Assembly (NCBI GenBank): GCA_020186115.1
Contig: WSYJ01000029.1
Span: 62,001-126,000 of the forward strand
DNA length: 64,000 nt
Direction: 5' to 3'
From: Histomonas meleagridis
Lineage: Eukaryota > Parabasalia > Tritrichomonadida > Dientamoebidae
Shown here: positions 21,731-31,775 of the stretch, piece by piece
Layout: each line of letters opens with the position of its first letter
Position numbering within the stretch: position 1 is the stretch's first letter
The notes under the pieces: generated by a model
Seen by the model: the letters and a program-made list of their open reading frames with translations, nothing else
Database searches by the model: none
What the model was told of the DNA's origin: nothing
Position numbers and translations under genes: made by a program

Positions 21731-22282
21731 TTTTGATTCCACAGAAAATGTTAGTTTGGAAATAAAGTGGACTATCTATTCTTGTTTTTTATAAAAGAAA
21801 GTTATCATTTCTTACATTTTTATTTTAAATGAAAATTGAGTATGTATAATTTTCTATAAGAAATGAATAACGTTTGTGGGAAGAAACCGTTTAATTTGTA
21901 AACATATCAAATAGTCCATCGTTTTTTTTCATTTCGAGTATCTTTATCTTAATAAATAAAAATTAAATGAGAAAAAGCAAGACATAAAATGTACATATTT
22001 TGGTTATATTTATAAAATATCAAAAAAAAGTTTTAATACAATTCGAATTTAAATAGAAATTTTTTAAATATTAATAAAGACAAAAATTATCAAGATACTT
22101 ACTCACGTTGTTGAACCTTATATTGTGGTCATTCTCTATTTTCATTGTTTAAATAAAATTATTCACCCATATATAACGAGTGTTTTTTCGTCGTCCAAGA
22201 GAAAAAAAAGAAAATGATTTTTATTTTTATTTATATAATAAATAAATATATTATTCAAAACTTGACAAAACAGTGTTATTTG
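21731..22282. other. AT-rich intergenic region upstream of the RNA candidate
   Basis: No coding frame is supported. An ACGTTGTTG motif and ATATATAACGAG lie within about 180 bp before the structured segment and could be part of its promoter. Confidence 0.4.
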
Positions 22283-22573
22283 GTCGAGGTTTATGTAAAT
22301 CCGACGAATACGAATTGTGCCAAATCTGATAGAGGGATGTGGCCGCATGTTTGGTGTGGTGGTGGTTCTAATTATTCGAAATGCGATGCATCTCGGTGAT
22401 TTGATGATAGGTATAAACAGAGGTACTGTCACATAACATCGATAGCTTTGTCATACCTGTATGCTGTGACATGCGACTAGACAGAGCGGTATGGCTTCGA
22501 GGAGATCATTTTGCACTCGTTCTTTAATGAATTTGATTTCGAAGAGCCATTCTCGAACACACCGCCTTAAGGC
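22283..22573 (+). ncRNA. Unclassified structured RNA candidate, about 290 nt
   Basis: An island of much higher GC than its AT-rich flanks, with no protein-like frame. It folds well by eye. A 5' hairpin (22283-22305) has a 10-bp stem with one bulged A and a TG loop. CAAATC (22321-22326) can pair with GATTTG (22398-22403). GGTAT (22410) can pair with ATACC (22453), and TGTCACA (22427) with TGTGACA (22465); these cross, so they are a pseudoknot or alternatives. A 3' domain runs GCGGT-ATGGC-TTCGA (22486-22500) against TCGAA-GA-GCCAT-(10 nt)-ACCGC (22539-22565). The palindromes GCCTTAAGGC and GCAAATTAATTTGC follow. No SRP, RNase P/MRP or spliceosomal signature could be recognised. Strand and ends are inferred. 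Confidence 0.55.
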
Positions 22574-22814
22574 AAATTAATTTGCTACATATATAAAACA
22601 ATTATTAATCACCAATTTGTTGCAATGTTATTCTGTATTTGTGCGAATAATTATTATTTGATTTATGAAAATATTAAGTTAATAAAAAGAAATTTAAAAT
22701 AGTTTTTATATCATGCTTAAAATAATTGATGTAATATTCTTTTGTTTATCGCTTATAAATTTAATTTAACTTATTTCATATAGAATTAAAATTTAAATTC
22801 ATATAAAGTTTAGT

Positions 22815-24485
22815 TTAATCAAATGTCACATTGCATCCATCATTTGGACACTTATGAGTTTCATTTTTACATTTCTCACACAAAACCAACTGTTTACATT
22901 CAGGGCAAACAACAAAAGCTTCGTTTTGTTGGCATTTTTTGCATTTATGCTCAGTATGACTTATTTGTGATTGCTTTAACATCTCTTCAATTCTAAACCT
23001 CGACAAAAGTACATTTCGTACTTCACATGGTGATGAAGGAAAATAAGTTCCAGAGATCGATGGCCATTTCCATTTCTCTTCGGGCGAAAAGTTCGTGTAG
23101 TCAATACTTGAAATGATTCCAGGAATGTGATGCATTTTTGTGAAGAAAGATTGAACTCGATCATTGACCAATCCATATAATTCAGACTTCTGTGATTTTA
23201 GAAACTCACTTTGGCTTCTAGCACCTTTGGTTATCGAGTCTTTAAAAACAGTTGAGAATTGACATGGATAAAATGAAGAATTATTACAATTGTCAATGGC
23301 TTCAACTTTGATCATTGAATCAAGGAGAGAACATTCTGAAAAATGAATTGCAAACAAAAGAGTATGAGATGCTTTTTGGGAAGCCTTAGAAACAGGACCT
23401 GATTCGATTGCTTTTGCGATTTCATCAGCTTCGATGATAGAAGATTTGAATGCAGCAGAATTGTTTTGAATTTTTTCATCGATGCCATTGAATTCTTCTG
23501 AAAATAACCGGAACATTTCAGTGGTTTTTTCAGTTTGATCTTCAAGAAAAAGTTGAAGAGAAGAAAAAACAAATGAAGCGAAAATGTAATAAAACTTATT
23601 AATAAAACTTTCTTTTTGATCTTGAATACATGTATCTTTTATCATGTTTATAACATTTGTTGCATTTTCTTTGTTTTTGTCATTTAAAAATGGATTGATA
23701 TATGAATTAATAATTTTTTGTGAAGATTCTTTGATTTCTTTAATTTGCTCTTTGAGAAAATTAATTTTTTCTATTATAGATTGGTATTGTTTACTTGGCT
23801 CATCTAAGTTTTTAAGGATATAATTTTCGATTTCATTGACTTTGCTTGTAAATTGACTTTTGAACCTGTCAATGCTCGTTTTGTCATTTGCGTTGGATAA
23901 CATTTTGATTGTGACTTTGGCTGCGTTGGAAAGTTCATTAATTCTTTGACCAAACGCTGAAGAAGTCAATTTTTGCTTTGAATCTCCAAAATTTTGTAAT
24001 TCATTATTAATGTTTTGGAGTTGATTTTCAATATCCTTGCTTATTATTTTGTAAGTTATTGTGTTTTCTGAACTTTCTAAAAGACTTTTTATGAGTTGAT
24101 TATCATTAAAAATTTCTTGATTTCCGCCTTTAAGAAGATATGGCATAATAACAAGCATTACTGCATTGATATTGGTTGGATTTATTTTATTGTTGTTTTC
24201 GATTATTGAAGAAAATTCTTCTCCATTGATTATTGAATAAAGAATCATTGAATAAAATTCATTGTTAATATCGCTAGCACTTTCCAAAATGGAGGAAATC
24301 ATTGGTATAAAGTTTTCTGATGTGATTTTATTTTGGAGAAGAAATTTTGCTTTATCAAACAATTTAAAACGAAGTGCAAGATCTAAATATTCTGATTTAA
24401 GTTCAGCTTTTTCGTTAATAATTTTTTCTATAAATTCATTTGCTTGTGTAGCATTCATTTCGCTCGACGATGTTTCATCGGTCAT
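22815..24485 (-). CDS. Hypothetical helical protein with C-terminal cysteine-rich zinc-binding motif
   Basis: 556 residues from the ATG at 24485; the frame is open five codons further to a TTG. Residues 1-500 are helical and Asn/Ser/Glu-rich with coiled-coil-like stretches and no catalytic motif. The last ~45 residues form a Cys/His cluster, HKCKKCQQNEAF-VVCPECKQLVLCEKCKNETHKC, with CxxC repeats spaced like a B-box or RING-like zinc fold. The family is unknown to me; a binding or scaffolding role is the most that can be said. The gene is divergent from the Raptor gene, with only 75 bp between start codons, so the two probably share regulatory sequence. Confidence 0.83.
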   Translation of the reverse strand: MTDETSSSEMNATQANEFIEKIINEKAELKSEYLDLALRFKLFDKAKFLLQNKITSENFIPMISSILESASDINNEFYSMILYSIINGEEFSSIIENNNKINPTNINAVMLVIMPYLLKGGNQEIFNDNQLIKSLLESSENTITYKIISKDIENQLQNINNELQNFGDSKQKLTSSAFGQRINELSNAAKVTIKMLSNANDKTSIDRFKSQFTSKVNEIENYILKNLDEPSKQYQSIIEKINFLKEQIKEIKESSQKIINSYINPFLNDKNKENATNVINMIKDTCIQDQKESFINKFYYIFASFVFSSLQLFLEDQTEKTTEMFRLFSEEFNGIDEKIQNNSAAFKSSIIEADEIAKAIESGPVSKASQKASHTLLFAIHFSECSLLDSMIKVEAIDNCNNSSFYPCQFSTVFKDSITKGARSQSEFLKSQKSELYGLVNDRVQSFFTKMHHIPGIISSIDYTNFSPEEKWKWPSISGTYFPSSPCEVRNVLLSRFRIEEMLKQSQISHTEHKCKKCQQNEAFVVCPECKQLVLCEKCKNETHKCPNDGCNVTFD

Positions 24486-24560
24486 TTTCCATCTAAACAA
24501 ACCTCAGTCAATTTGGACGAACGTTAAAGTAAATCATCTAACCGTTTTTTTTTTTTGGGA

Positions 24561-27500
24561 ATGAGCAATAAAATGCAAAAGAGTTTCTTTGTAAATCTTA
24601 AAGATATTGTACCTTTCGGTAGTACAGATGATTCAAATGATTCTTTGTGTTTTAATGAAGAAGAGGAAGAAGATGATAAGCCAAATATTTATTCTAAAAC
24701 CATTCAACAAAATTTAAATCTTTTCAAAATCCAGGATTTTTTAACAACACATCCAATAGAATCACCAGATATTGATGATTATCAGTATGATATTTTAGAA
24801 AATAATGATTCACATTTACAAACAAAAAAATACAAAACTAACATAAAGTGTGTATTGACAATGGTATCTTCAGTTAGCAGTTCAAGAAATACATCAAGTT
24901 CTCCCATTTTCATGTGGGAAAATGTTTCAAGTATTCCTCCATTAAAATACAACAATTTTGCTAAAAACTACATGAATGAAAATTATTCACGCCTTTCCAC
25001 AAAAATCCGTTCTTCTCGTCATATGGTAAATCCCAATATTGAAAGCATCAAAAACTTAGCAAAAGTTAATGGGCGCGATGTGCCAAGTGACTGTATTCTT
25101 TTTCATTACATTGGTTATGGGTTTCCACCTCATGACCAAAGTTCAATTCCTTGTTTAGATCCCACGGGAATCTTTAAAAATTATCCAATTCGAACATTAT
25201 TTGAATCTATTAAGACTCCCTCTTTCTATATATTTGATTGTTCTAATGCAGGAGCAGCATTACGAGCACTTCAAGTCGCATCAAATAGTCAACATCCAAT
25301 TCCTCGCATGTCACTTTTTCAGAACAATGTCACATCACATAACACTGAATATGACTGGAAAGATTATTTTTGTTTATGTTCAACAGATATTGAAGAAACG
25401 TTACCAGAAGACCCACATTTACCACGTGATTTTTTGACATCATGTATTTTTACACCTGTTAAGTTAGCAATTATTTGTCATGTTATTCAATATTATCGAA
25501 CGACAATAGTCACTGATAAATTTCCAATGAAAAAGTTCATTGATATTAATATTGAAGGTCTTGAAGAAACACTTCAAGCAATTATTGATTCAATTGCATC
25601 AGATGTTTTATCTATTGAAGAATATCGCCGATTATTTCGTAGCAATGAATTAATTTCATATCTTTTTCGACAATTTTTACTATGCCAATTTTTACTTAAG
25701 TATTTTCAAGTCCATCCAATATCATATCCAGAATTGCCAGATTTAAGCACACATCAATTATGGGGCAATTGGCAAACAATAGCAGACTTTGTCATTACAA
25801 AAATCACGACAGAATCATTTGGGTTTATTACTAATATATTTAATCAAACGATCAATTCCGTTGAAATGTATTTAAAAAACGAATGTAAACAAAATGACAT
25901 TCCGACGTCATTAATTACATTATTATTTAACATACCTGAGAAATCAGAAGAACTTTTACATAATTCTTTCATATTATTATCTAAATATGCATCAATATCA
26001 CAAAACGCACGAAACAAATTAACGAAAACGACAATTTTTCCCAAATTATTTAAAATACTAATTAAAAATAATAATAACAATTCCATTGACTTCAAAATGT
26101 GGAAACATTCACTTTGTTATTTATGTATATCAATATTACAAACAGATGAAAGTTTAATCAATAATATCAATTTAAATGATGACATTCATACATTTAAAGA
26201 AAAGTTATTTGATCCAAAAATTCCGATAATAACCAAATCGATGATCTCTGCGATATTATCATTTATTATACCATATAATGAATCATTACAATTTACATTT
26301 TCATCTAAACAATTTATTAGTAAAATAAGTAATTTATTAAACACATATAATGATTCATTATTTATATTATGGACATTAGTATTAATATCCAAAATATTTG
26401 ATTCATATGGAATTGATTCGAAAATTATATATGAATTAGGTTTACATATACAAATCGCTTCATTTTGTTTCCATAATTCTTATGAAATTAGATCGATATC
26501 ATTATCAATATTATCATATTTAATACAAACAGAAGATAAAGTTAATGTTCAATTGTTTTGTTTAGCACTTAAATCAATTTTTGATATTTCATATTTAGTT
26601 CGATATAATTATTTAATATTTTTAGGGAACTTTTTAACTAATTATCAATTAGAATCAAAAGATTTATATACTAAAATTAACTTAACCAAAAATTCCATTA
26701 AAAATATTATTAACAATTATTTAAATGTTAATGAAATTTCATTTGAAGAACATTCGAAAGATTTCAAAAAACTTTGTTCATTTACAGATATATTTACTGA
26801 AACAGAAAACTCATTACAAAAATGTATTAAGTTATCAATAGAATTAATAAATATATTACAAAATGATACGAATAATATAATTAGAAATATATCGAAACAA
26901 ATATTAACGACATTTAATTATACCGAAAAAAGTAATGAAAAATGTTTTAATATATTTATAAAACAAATGATATCATTTAAATATTGGGAAATAAAAGAAG
27001 AAACAAAAGTTATTTCAACACCTATAACATTACCTCAGCCAACATTAACAAATATACCAACAACAAAACTTGTTAAAACATTTAAATATAAATTTAATAA
27101 TTCCGAAATTCCTAATAACATTAAATATGATCATAAAACTTTATCAATAACTGTGTCTACTACTAAAAATAACATTTATTATTTTGATGAAAAATATTTA
27201 AATATTAAAAAGTTATTTATCGGTTCAAAAATTTCTGCAATTAATATTAGTGATTGGGATTACAATAATTCATTGATATTCATCGGATCTGAAAATGGTT
27301 TCGTTAATGTTTGGAATCCGAACAATTTAAATCCTAAAATTTCATTTTTCGCTGATTTATCAGATAATTCGAATACAAATTTTCCTTTAGTTTTAACTTT
27401 AATTAATACTAAAAAACAATTTATCACTGCTAGAGGTAATACAGGTATTATAAATTTATGGGATATCGAATACCAAAAATTAATTTCTTCTTTCAAAACA

Positions 27501-28001
27501 AATAAAAATAATGAAATTATTACAACGATCAATATGAACCCAATTTCGGAGAACGTTTGCGTGGCCGGTTATGACAGCGGTTTAATCACATCAATGGATT
27601 TACGATCAAATGACATTCAAAATATTGAAGAACAAAAAATTAAAAATGATAAAATTATGAAAATTATTGGGTGCTTAGGGAATAATAATAAGACTAAATT
27701 CTTCGCTGGCACTTATGGTGGTAAATGTGTAAGTTGGGAAAATATTGATGATATATCTGTTATCGAATTTGATAATACTAATTCGATGCTAAATGATTTT
27801 GACGTGCATACTTTGTCCCCATTTATGTCATTGGCACCAACAAAGTCTTTCCCAGTAATCACAGATTGGAATGGAAATGTGATTCATACATTGAAAGATA
27901 TTGGAACGAATGCGCTCTGTTCTTTCCATCCAGTGTTACCACATATTATGTGGGGTACATCCGATGGGAAATTAGTGGAATCGAAATTAACAACTGTGTA
28001 A
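24561..28001 (+). CDS. Raptor (Kog1-like), TORC1 scaffold subunit
   Basis: 1146 residues from the ATG at 24561. The N-terminal caspase-like RNC domain (about residues 90-250) is recognisable from ILFHYIGYGFPP and YIFDCSNAGAALRAL, equivalent to the HYNGHGVP and DCSNAG motifs of Raptor. A helical HEAT-type centre follows (about 300-830). WD-like strands occupy about 880-1146, with GSENGFVNVWNP and TGIINLWDI. This three-part order is diagnostic of Raptor, which presents substrates to TOR kinase on lysosomal or vacuolar membranes. The glycine-flanked His of the caspase-like fold is Tyr here (GYG), in keeping with a non-catalytic scaffold. An AACCGTTTTT motif lies 10-20 bp before the start. Confidence 0.9.
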   Translation: MSNKMQKSFFVNLKDIVPFGSTDDSNDSLCFNEEEEEDDKPNIYSKTIQQNLNLFKIQDFLTTHPIESPDIDDYQYDILENNDSHLQTKKYKTNIKCVLTMVSSVSSSRNTSSSPIFMWENVSSIPPLKYNNFAKNYMNENYSRLSTKIRSSRHMVNPNIESIKNLAKVNGRDVPSDCILFHYIGYGFPPHDQSSIPCLDPTGIFKNYPIRTLFESIKTPSFYIFDCSNAGAALRALQVASNSQHPIPRMSLFQNNVTSHNTEYDWKDYFCLCSTDIEETLPEDPHLPRDFLTSCIFTPVKLAIICHVIQYYRTTIVTDKFPMKKFIDINIEGLEETLQAIIDSIASDVLSIEEYRRLFRSNELISYLFRQFLLCQFLLKYFQVHPISYPELPDLSTHQLWGNWQTIADFVITKITTESFGFITNIFNQTINSVEMYLKNECKQNDIPTSLITLLFNIPEKSEELLHNSFILLSKYASISQNARNKLTKTTIFPKLFKILIKNNNNNSIDFKMWKHSLCYLCISILQTDESLINNINLNDDIHTFKEKLFDPKIPIITKSMISAILSFIIPYNESLQFTFSSKQFISKISNLLNTYNDSLFILWTLVLISKIFDSYGIDSKIIYELGLHIQIASFCFHNSYEIRSISLSILSYLIQTEDKVNVQLFCLALKSIFDISYLVRYNYLIFLGNFLTNYQLESKDLYTKINLTKNSIKNIINNYLNVNEISFEEHSKDFKKLCSFTDIFTETENSLQKCIKLSIELINILQNDTNNIIRNISKQILTTFNYTEKSNEKCFNIFIKQMISFKYWEIKEETKVISTPITLPQPTLTNIPTTKLVKTFKYKFNNSEIPNNIKYDHKTLSITVSTTKNNIYYFDEKYLNIKKLFIGSKISAINISDWDYNNSLIFIGSENGFVNVWNPNNLNPKISFFADLSDNSNTNFPLVLTLINTKKQFITARGNTGIINLWDIEYQKLISSFKTNKNNEIITTINMNPISENVCVAGYDSGLITSMDLRSNDIQNIEEQKIKNDKIMKIIGCLGNNNKTKFFAGTYGGKCVSWENIDDISVIEFDNTNSMLNDFDVHTLSPFMSLAPTKSFPVITDWNGNVIHTLKDIGTNALCSFHPVLPHIMWGTSDGKLVESKLTTV

Positions 28002-28369
28002 ATAAAATATAGAGATTGTTTCTTGCGTTTTATTGTGTATTGAAATTTGCAAAAGAAAAATTCTTAAATGTGAATTTAAAATATTAATAATCATAAAGCC
28101 GACTCAATCATGTTCGACCATGAAAATAACTCAATATATAATAATGGTATGGGAAGGGAAAAAATTTTACTTATCTGAAAATTTTCTCTAAACTAAAAAT
28201 ACTGCATGAATGATATTCTATAAAGTGTATGTAAAATAGAAATTAAATAGAAATTTTTTCATCACATGTATAATCGAATTTCGTTTTTGATACTAAAAGG
28301 TACATTTTATTCATTTCAATGTTTTTTCGTGTTTTGATGATATTAAAAAATCATTTTAATTCATGTGTA

Positions 28370-29210
28370 ACATTCACCCAACATTTGAAAGTAATTGTTG
28401 TTAAATGAAACATATTCAAGTGAAACAGTTGGAGAATTAAATATAAAAAAAGGAGTAATTGATGCATGTCTTTCTTCAACACAAACTTTTACTAAACCTG
28501 ATTTATATATATCTCATTCATTTATATTGGCGAAATTTTATGCATAACAGAAACAAAATCATTTTATAAAGCACTTTCAACAAATTCATTTTTTATTTCA
28601 TATATTAATTCACCATTTACTTACCCTATTATGAATTTTATTTATTATAAATTTATCTGTGTTATATTCCACTTATTATCAAATTTATAGTAATTTCTTT
28701 ACATTAATGAATAATGATAATGGAAAATCACAAAATAAAATATTGACTACAGATCTCATTTGTATTAAACCGCCGAAAAAAACTTGTAGACCTTAATATA
28801 ATTTAAGCTAATAATGTGGTATTATTCATAGAGAACATATTTAATTATATATTTATTAATTTTTTTCGATTTAAATTTGTAATTTTTGCAATGTTCCTAT
28901 TTTTTGCTCACTTCTCGATTTTCTTTTCAAATATTAATTTTTTGGGATTTCTAACAAACTATACACAAATTTATGATAAATTTAAGTTTTTGTTGTCTGT
29001 CTAAAGGTTTTTCACGGCATTATATACGTTTTTCTATTAAAATAATTTTAATAATTGTTGGAATTATCATCTTTTTAAAAACAGAAGAACAAAGGAATGA
29101 TAAAATCATCAATGAGTACCTCAATCAATAAAGAAACGGAAGATAAAGAAGAAATTAATCGCCAAGAAATAGAAAATTATGCAACGAATGAAAATGATCA
29201 ATAGATTTAA
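28370..29210 (+). pseudogene. 3' remnant of a BspA-like surface-protein gene
   Basis: At about 28420-28540 the plus strand reads YSSETVGELNIKKG then ACLSSTQTFTKPD. This matches the post-LRR segment of the intact BspA-like gene at 49808-51418 (YSSQTFGELKTTNET, CLPVTQTFS). Further on, YSTYYQIYSNFFT resembles its Tyr-rich stalk, and a membrane-like IILIIVGIIIFLK lies near 29040-29080. Frameshifts and stops intervene. A 35-codon ATG frame at about 29098-29205 is probably the decayed cytoplasmic tail. The rest of 28002-29351 is AT-rich with the promoter of the next gene. Confidence 0.72.
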
Positions 29211-29341
29211 ACGAAAACAGAAAGCAAATGATCTTTTTGAATTTGGATACCCTAATAATTATATCATTCTTTACAAAAAAGTACTTTGGAACCAAAGCAC
29301 TTAACGGTCACATGACAGTGAGCTGATCCACTTTTTGTTAG

Positions 29342-29350
29342 TCACATTTC
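29342..29350 (+). promoter_or_regulatory. Inr-like element of the long hydrogenase gene
   Basis: TCACATTTC with +1 A at 29344, eight bases before the ATG. A TTAACGGTCA motif lies about 40 bp upstream (29301-29310). Confidence 0.55.
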
Positions 29351-29351
29351 A

Positions 29352-31100
29352 ATGCTGACGAGCTTGAGCACAACTTCTTCATTTTCTCTGAGAAATGCAA
29401 TAGTAACTGTAAATGGACGCAAGCTAGAGGCTAAGAAAGGAGAAACAATTTTAGAATTATGTGACAGAAACAATATTAAAATTCCAAGACTTTGTCATCA
29501 TCCAAATCTTCCGCAACGTGCTTCTTGTCGTGTTTGCCTTGTTGAATGTAACAATTCATGGCTTGCACCAGCATGTGTCACTCCAATATATGATGGACTT
29601 ACAGTAAATACAAAATCAACCAAAGTTCAAGAAGCAGTCAGTGCCAATCTTGAAATGCTTCTTGCTTCTCATGATGAACGTTGCACCTCATGTATTGCAA
29701 ATAATCGATGTACTTTCCGTGATATTATTTATGAATTTAATGTTCATGAAAAAGAACGTCACAAACCAGCGCCCGAAGCTGTTGATTCATCCACTTACAG
29801 TATACGATTTGATCCAGCCAAATGTGTTTTATGTGGACGTTGTGTTCGAGCATGCGAATCAATTGTTGGGCAAAAATCCATTCACTTTGCCAACCGCGGA
29901 GACCATATGTTAGTACAACCAACTTCAGGTGTCACGTTGGAAAAGAGCACCTGCGTCAAATGTGGACAATGCACATTATATTGCCCATGTGGTGCGATGA
30001 CAGAAAACAGTCAAGCACGCGAAGTGTTATCTGAGCTTCGTAAGCCATCACAAAGAGTCACAGTATGTACAATCGACCCGTCAGTTTTTGTAGATATATC
30101 TGAAGCATTTGGTTATCCCGCTGGAACATTATCTGGTGGAAAAGTCATTACCGCACTACGACAACTCGGCTTTAAATATATCTTTGACGGTTCAATAGGT
30201 AATGATATATTAATAAATCTTGAAGCTGAGCAACTAGCTAAAAAGTTGCGAGACCCAAAGGCAAAGTTTCCATTATTCTCATCAAATTGTCCAGCATTTG
30301 TTAATTTTGTTGAACAAAGTAAAAATGGAATAATGAAACAACTTAGCAATTCAAGATCTACAGCTACAATGATTTCTGGCTTACTTAAGAACTCTAAAAC
30401 CAAGCCAAGAGAATTACCCAATGCTAATGAACAAATATATACTGTATATATTGGTTCTTGTACTGCTAAAAAAGATGAAATTGAACGTGGTAATTTCGTC
30501 ACAAACGGAATCAAAGACACTGATGTCGCTCTAACTACTAGAGAATTAGTTCAAATGTTAAAGACAGCCGGAATTTCAATCATAAAATTGAAGGACTCAA
30601 AATTTGATAAGCTTTTCGGTGAAAGTACTGGTGATGCTGCACTCGTTTATGCTTCTGGAGGCTTAGCAGAAGCTGTAGCTAAGGCAACATACCAAAAAGT
30701 GACAGGAAAGAACATTGAAAAAGTCGATTTCGGAAACATCAGAGGTTATAAAACGATTAGGGTGGCCCAAATTAACATTGATGGGAAACCGTTTAAGTTT
30801 GCAGCTGTTGATCAATTACATGAAGCACAAAACTTAATGGAAAGAATAGAAAAGAATGATCCTGAGGTAGCTGGAATTAAATATATTGAGGTAACAGCTT
30901 GCCCAGGAGGATGTGTTTGTGGTGGCGGTAGTCCATATCCAGAAAATGAACAAACCATGAAAAATAGAATTAATGCGATATATAAAATGAAAGAAAGAGC
31001 AAAGATTCAATCTGCTGTCGATGCTCCTGCAACAAAAGTTATTACTCCAGATGTTGAAAAGATACTTCATACAGTATTTAGAGCAAGACCAAAGAAGTAA
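29352..31100 (+). CDS. [FeFe]-hydrogenase-like protein, long form with substituted active-site motifs
   Basis: 582 residues. A hydrogenosomal-type presequence (MLTSLSTTSSFSLRN) precedes a plant-ferredoxin-like [2Fe-2S] domain (CHHPNLPQRASCRVC). An HDERCTSCIANNRC His-Cys3 [4Fe-4S] site follows, then two [4Fe-4S] motifs (CVLCGRCVRAC, CVKCGQCTLYC) and the H-cluster domain. This order matches the ~64-kDa hydrogenases of Trichomonas and NuoG-like parts of complex I. The four Cys that bind the H-cluster are kept (C313, C370, C517, C521), but neighbours differ from the norm. TSCCPxW reads SSNCPAF, MPC reads GSC and MAC reads TAC, so the proton-relay Cys is Asn and both active-site Met are gone. Altered or lost H2 chemistry is inferred. 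The canonical copy at 1482 has none of these changes. Confidence 0.95.
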   Translation: MLTSLSTTSSFSLRNAIVTVNGRKLEAKKGETILELCDRNNIKIPRLCHHPNLPQRASCRVCLVECNNSWLAPACVTPIYDGLTVNTKSTKVQEAVSANLEMLLASHDERCTSCIANNRCTFRDIIYEFNVHEKERHKPAPEAVDSSTYSIRFDPAKCVLCGRCVRACESIVGQKSIHFANRGDHMLVQPTSGVTLEKSTCVKCGQCTLYCPCGAMTENSQAREVLSELRKPSQRVTVCTIDPSVFVDISEAFGYPAGTLSGGKVITALRQLGFKYIFDGSIGNDILINLEAEQLAKKLRDPKAKFPLFSSNCPAFVNFVEQSKNGIMKQLSNSRSTATMISGLLKNSKTKPRELPNANEQIYTVYIGSCTAKKDEIERGNFVTNGIKDTDVALTTRELVQMLKTAGISIIKLKDSKFDKLFGESTGDAALVYASGGLAEAVAKATYQKVTGKNIEKVDFGNIRGYKTIRVAQINIDGKPFKFAAVDQLHEAQNLMERIEKNDPEVAGIKYIEVTACPGGCVCGGGSPYPENEQTMKNRINAIYKMKERAKIQSAVDAPATKVITPDVEKILHTVFRARPKK

Positions 31101-31221
31101 AAAACGAATAACGAATATTTGCTTGGAATCATTAACTTGTTTTTAAAAATGATTTAAATGAAAGTTTTTGCATTTTATGTTTTGATGAACGTTTACTTTT
31201 TAAATTCGTTTTTTTTTTTTT

Positions 31222-31632
31222 ATGGAGATCATTACTCCAGATGAAATACAATATTTTTTGGAGAGCTTAGACAAAGAAGTTAATGAACTCATTGAGTTAA
31301 AGAAAAGTAACCAATCATTTTCTTTTTCTGATTCAAATGAAATTATGCAAAATTATTCAAATGAAAATTCACAAATATCAGATGCTGACCAACAAAGCCA
31401 AGATAATATTTTTAATATTGATACAATTGAAAAAAATAATGAAAAGAATTTGGATTTAAGCGAAGAACATTCATTAGAAGACACTAATGATTGGTGTGAA
31501 AAATCACTTTTACAATTAGAGGAAGCAATGAATCATTTAGAGCAATCCATAGAAAGTGATTTATTGAATCTTAAGAAACAACAACAAATCCTAGATAAAT
31601 GTAAATATCAACTATCCAAAATCAAGGCTTGA
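31222..31632 (+). CDS. Small coiled-coil hypothetical protein
   Basis: 136 residues, starting right after a run of 13 T. The N-terminal 30 residues (LESLDKEVNELIELKK) and the last 50 (LQLEEAMNHLEQSIESDLLNLKKQQQ) have heptad spacing, joined by a Ser/Asn/Asp-rich linker. There is no Cys motif, signal peptide or membrane segment. I do not recognise it; it may be a small subunit of a larger complex. A GAACGTTTACTTTTTAAA promoter-like stretch lies about 25-40 bp upstream. Confidence 0.7.
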   Translation: MEIITPDEIQYFLESLDKEVNELIELKKSNQSFSFSDSNEIMQNYSNENSQISDADQQSQDNIFNIDTIEKNNEKNLDLSEEHSLEDTNDWCEKSLLQLEEAMNHLEQSIESDLLNLKKQQQILDKCKYQLSKIKA

Positions 31633-31775
31633 ATCTTGTTATATTATATGATTTTTGTTATATAAACCAATTATTGTGTTGATAAGAAATCCAAATAAAA
31701 AATTTTGTGCCACATTAAAACGGTTTTGTGTTCATTTAAAACTTTTTGTATAGGGTATATAAAACATAAGTTTTC

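Noticed and set aside
22214-22399. 61-codon plus-strand and 89-codon minus-strand frames over the RNA candidate
   Set aside because: Amino-acid composition is odd and the region is better explained by paired stems; no homology is recognised.
28816-29004. 62-codon Phe-rich frame
   Set aside because: Low-complexity T-rich DNA translated as Phe/Ile/Leu; adjacent sequence is BspA debris.
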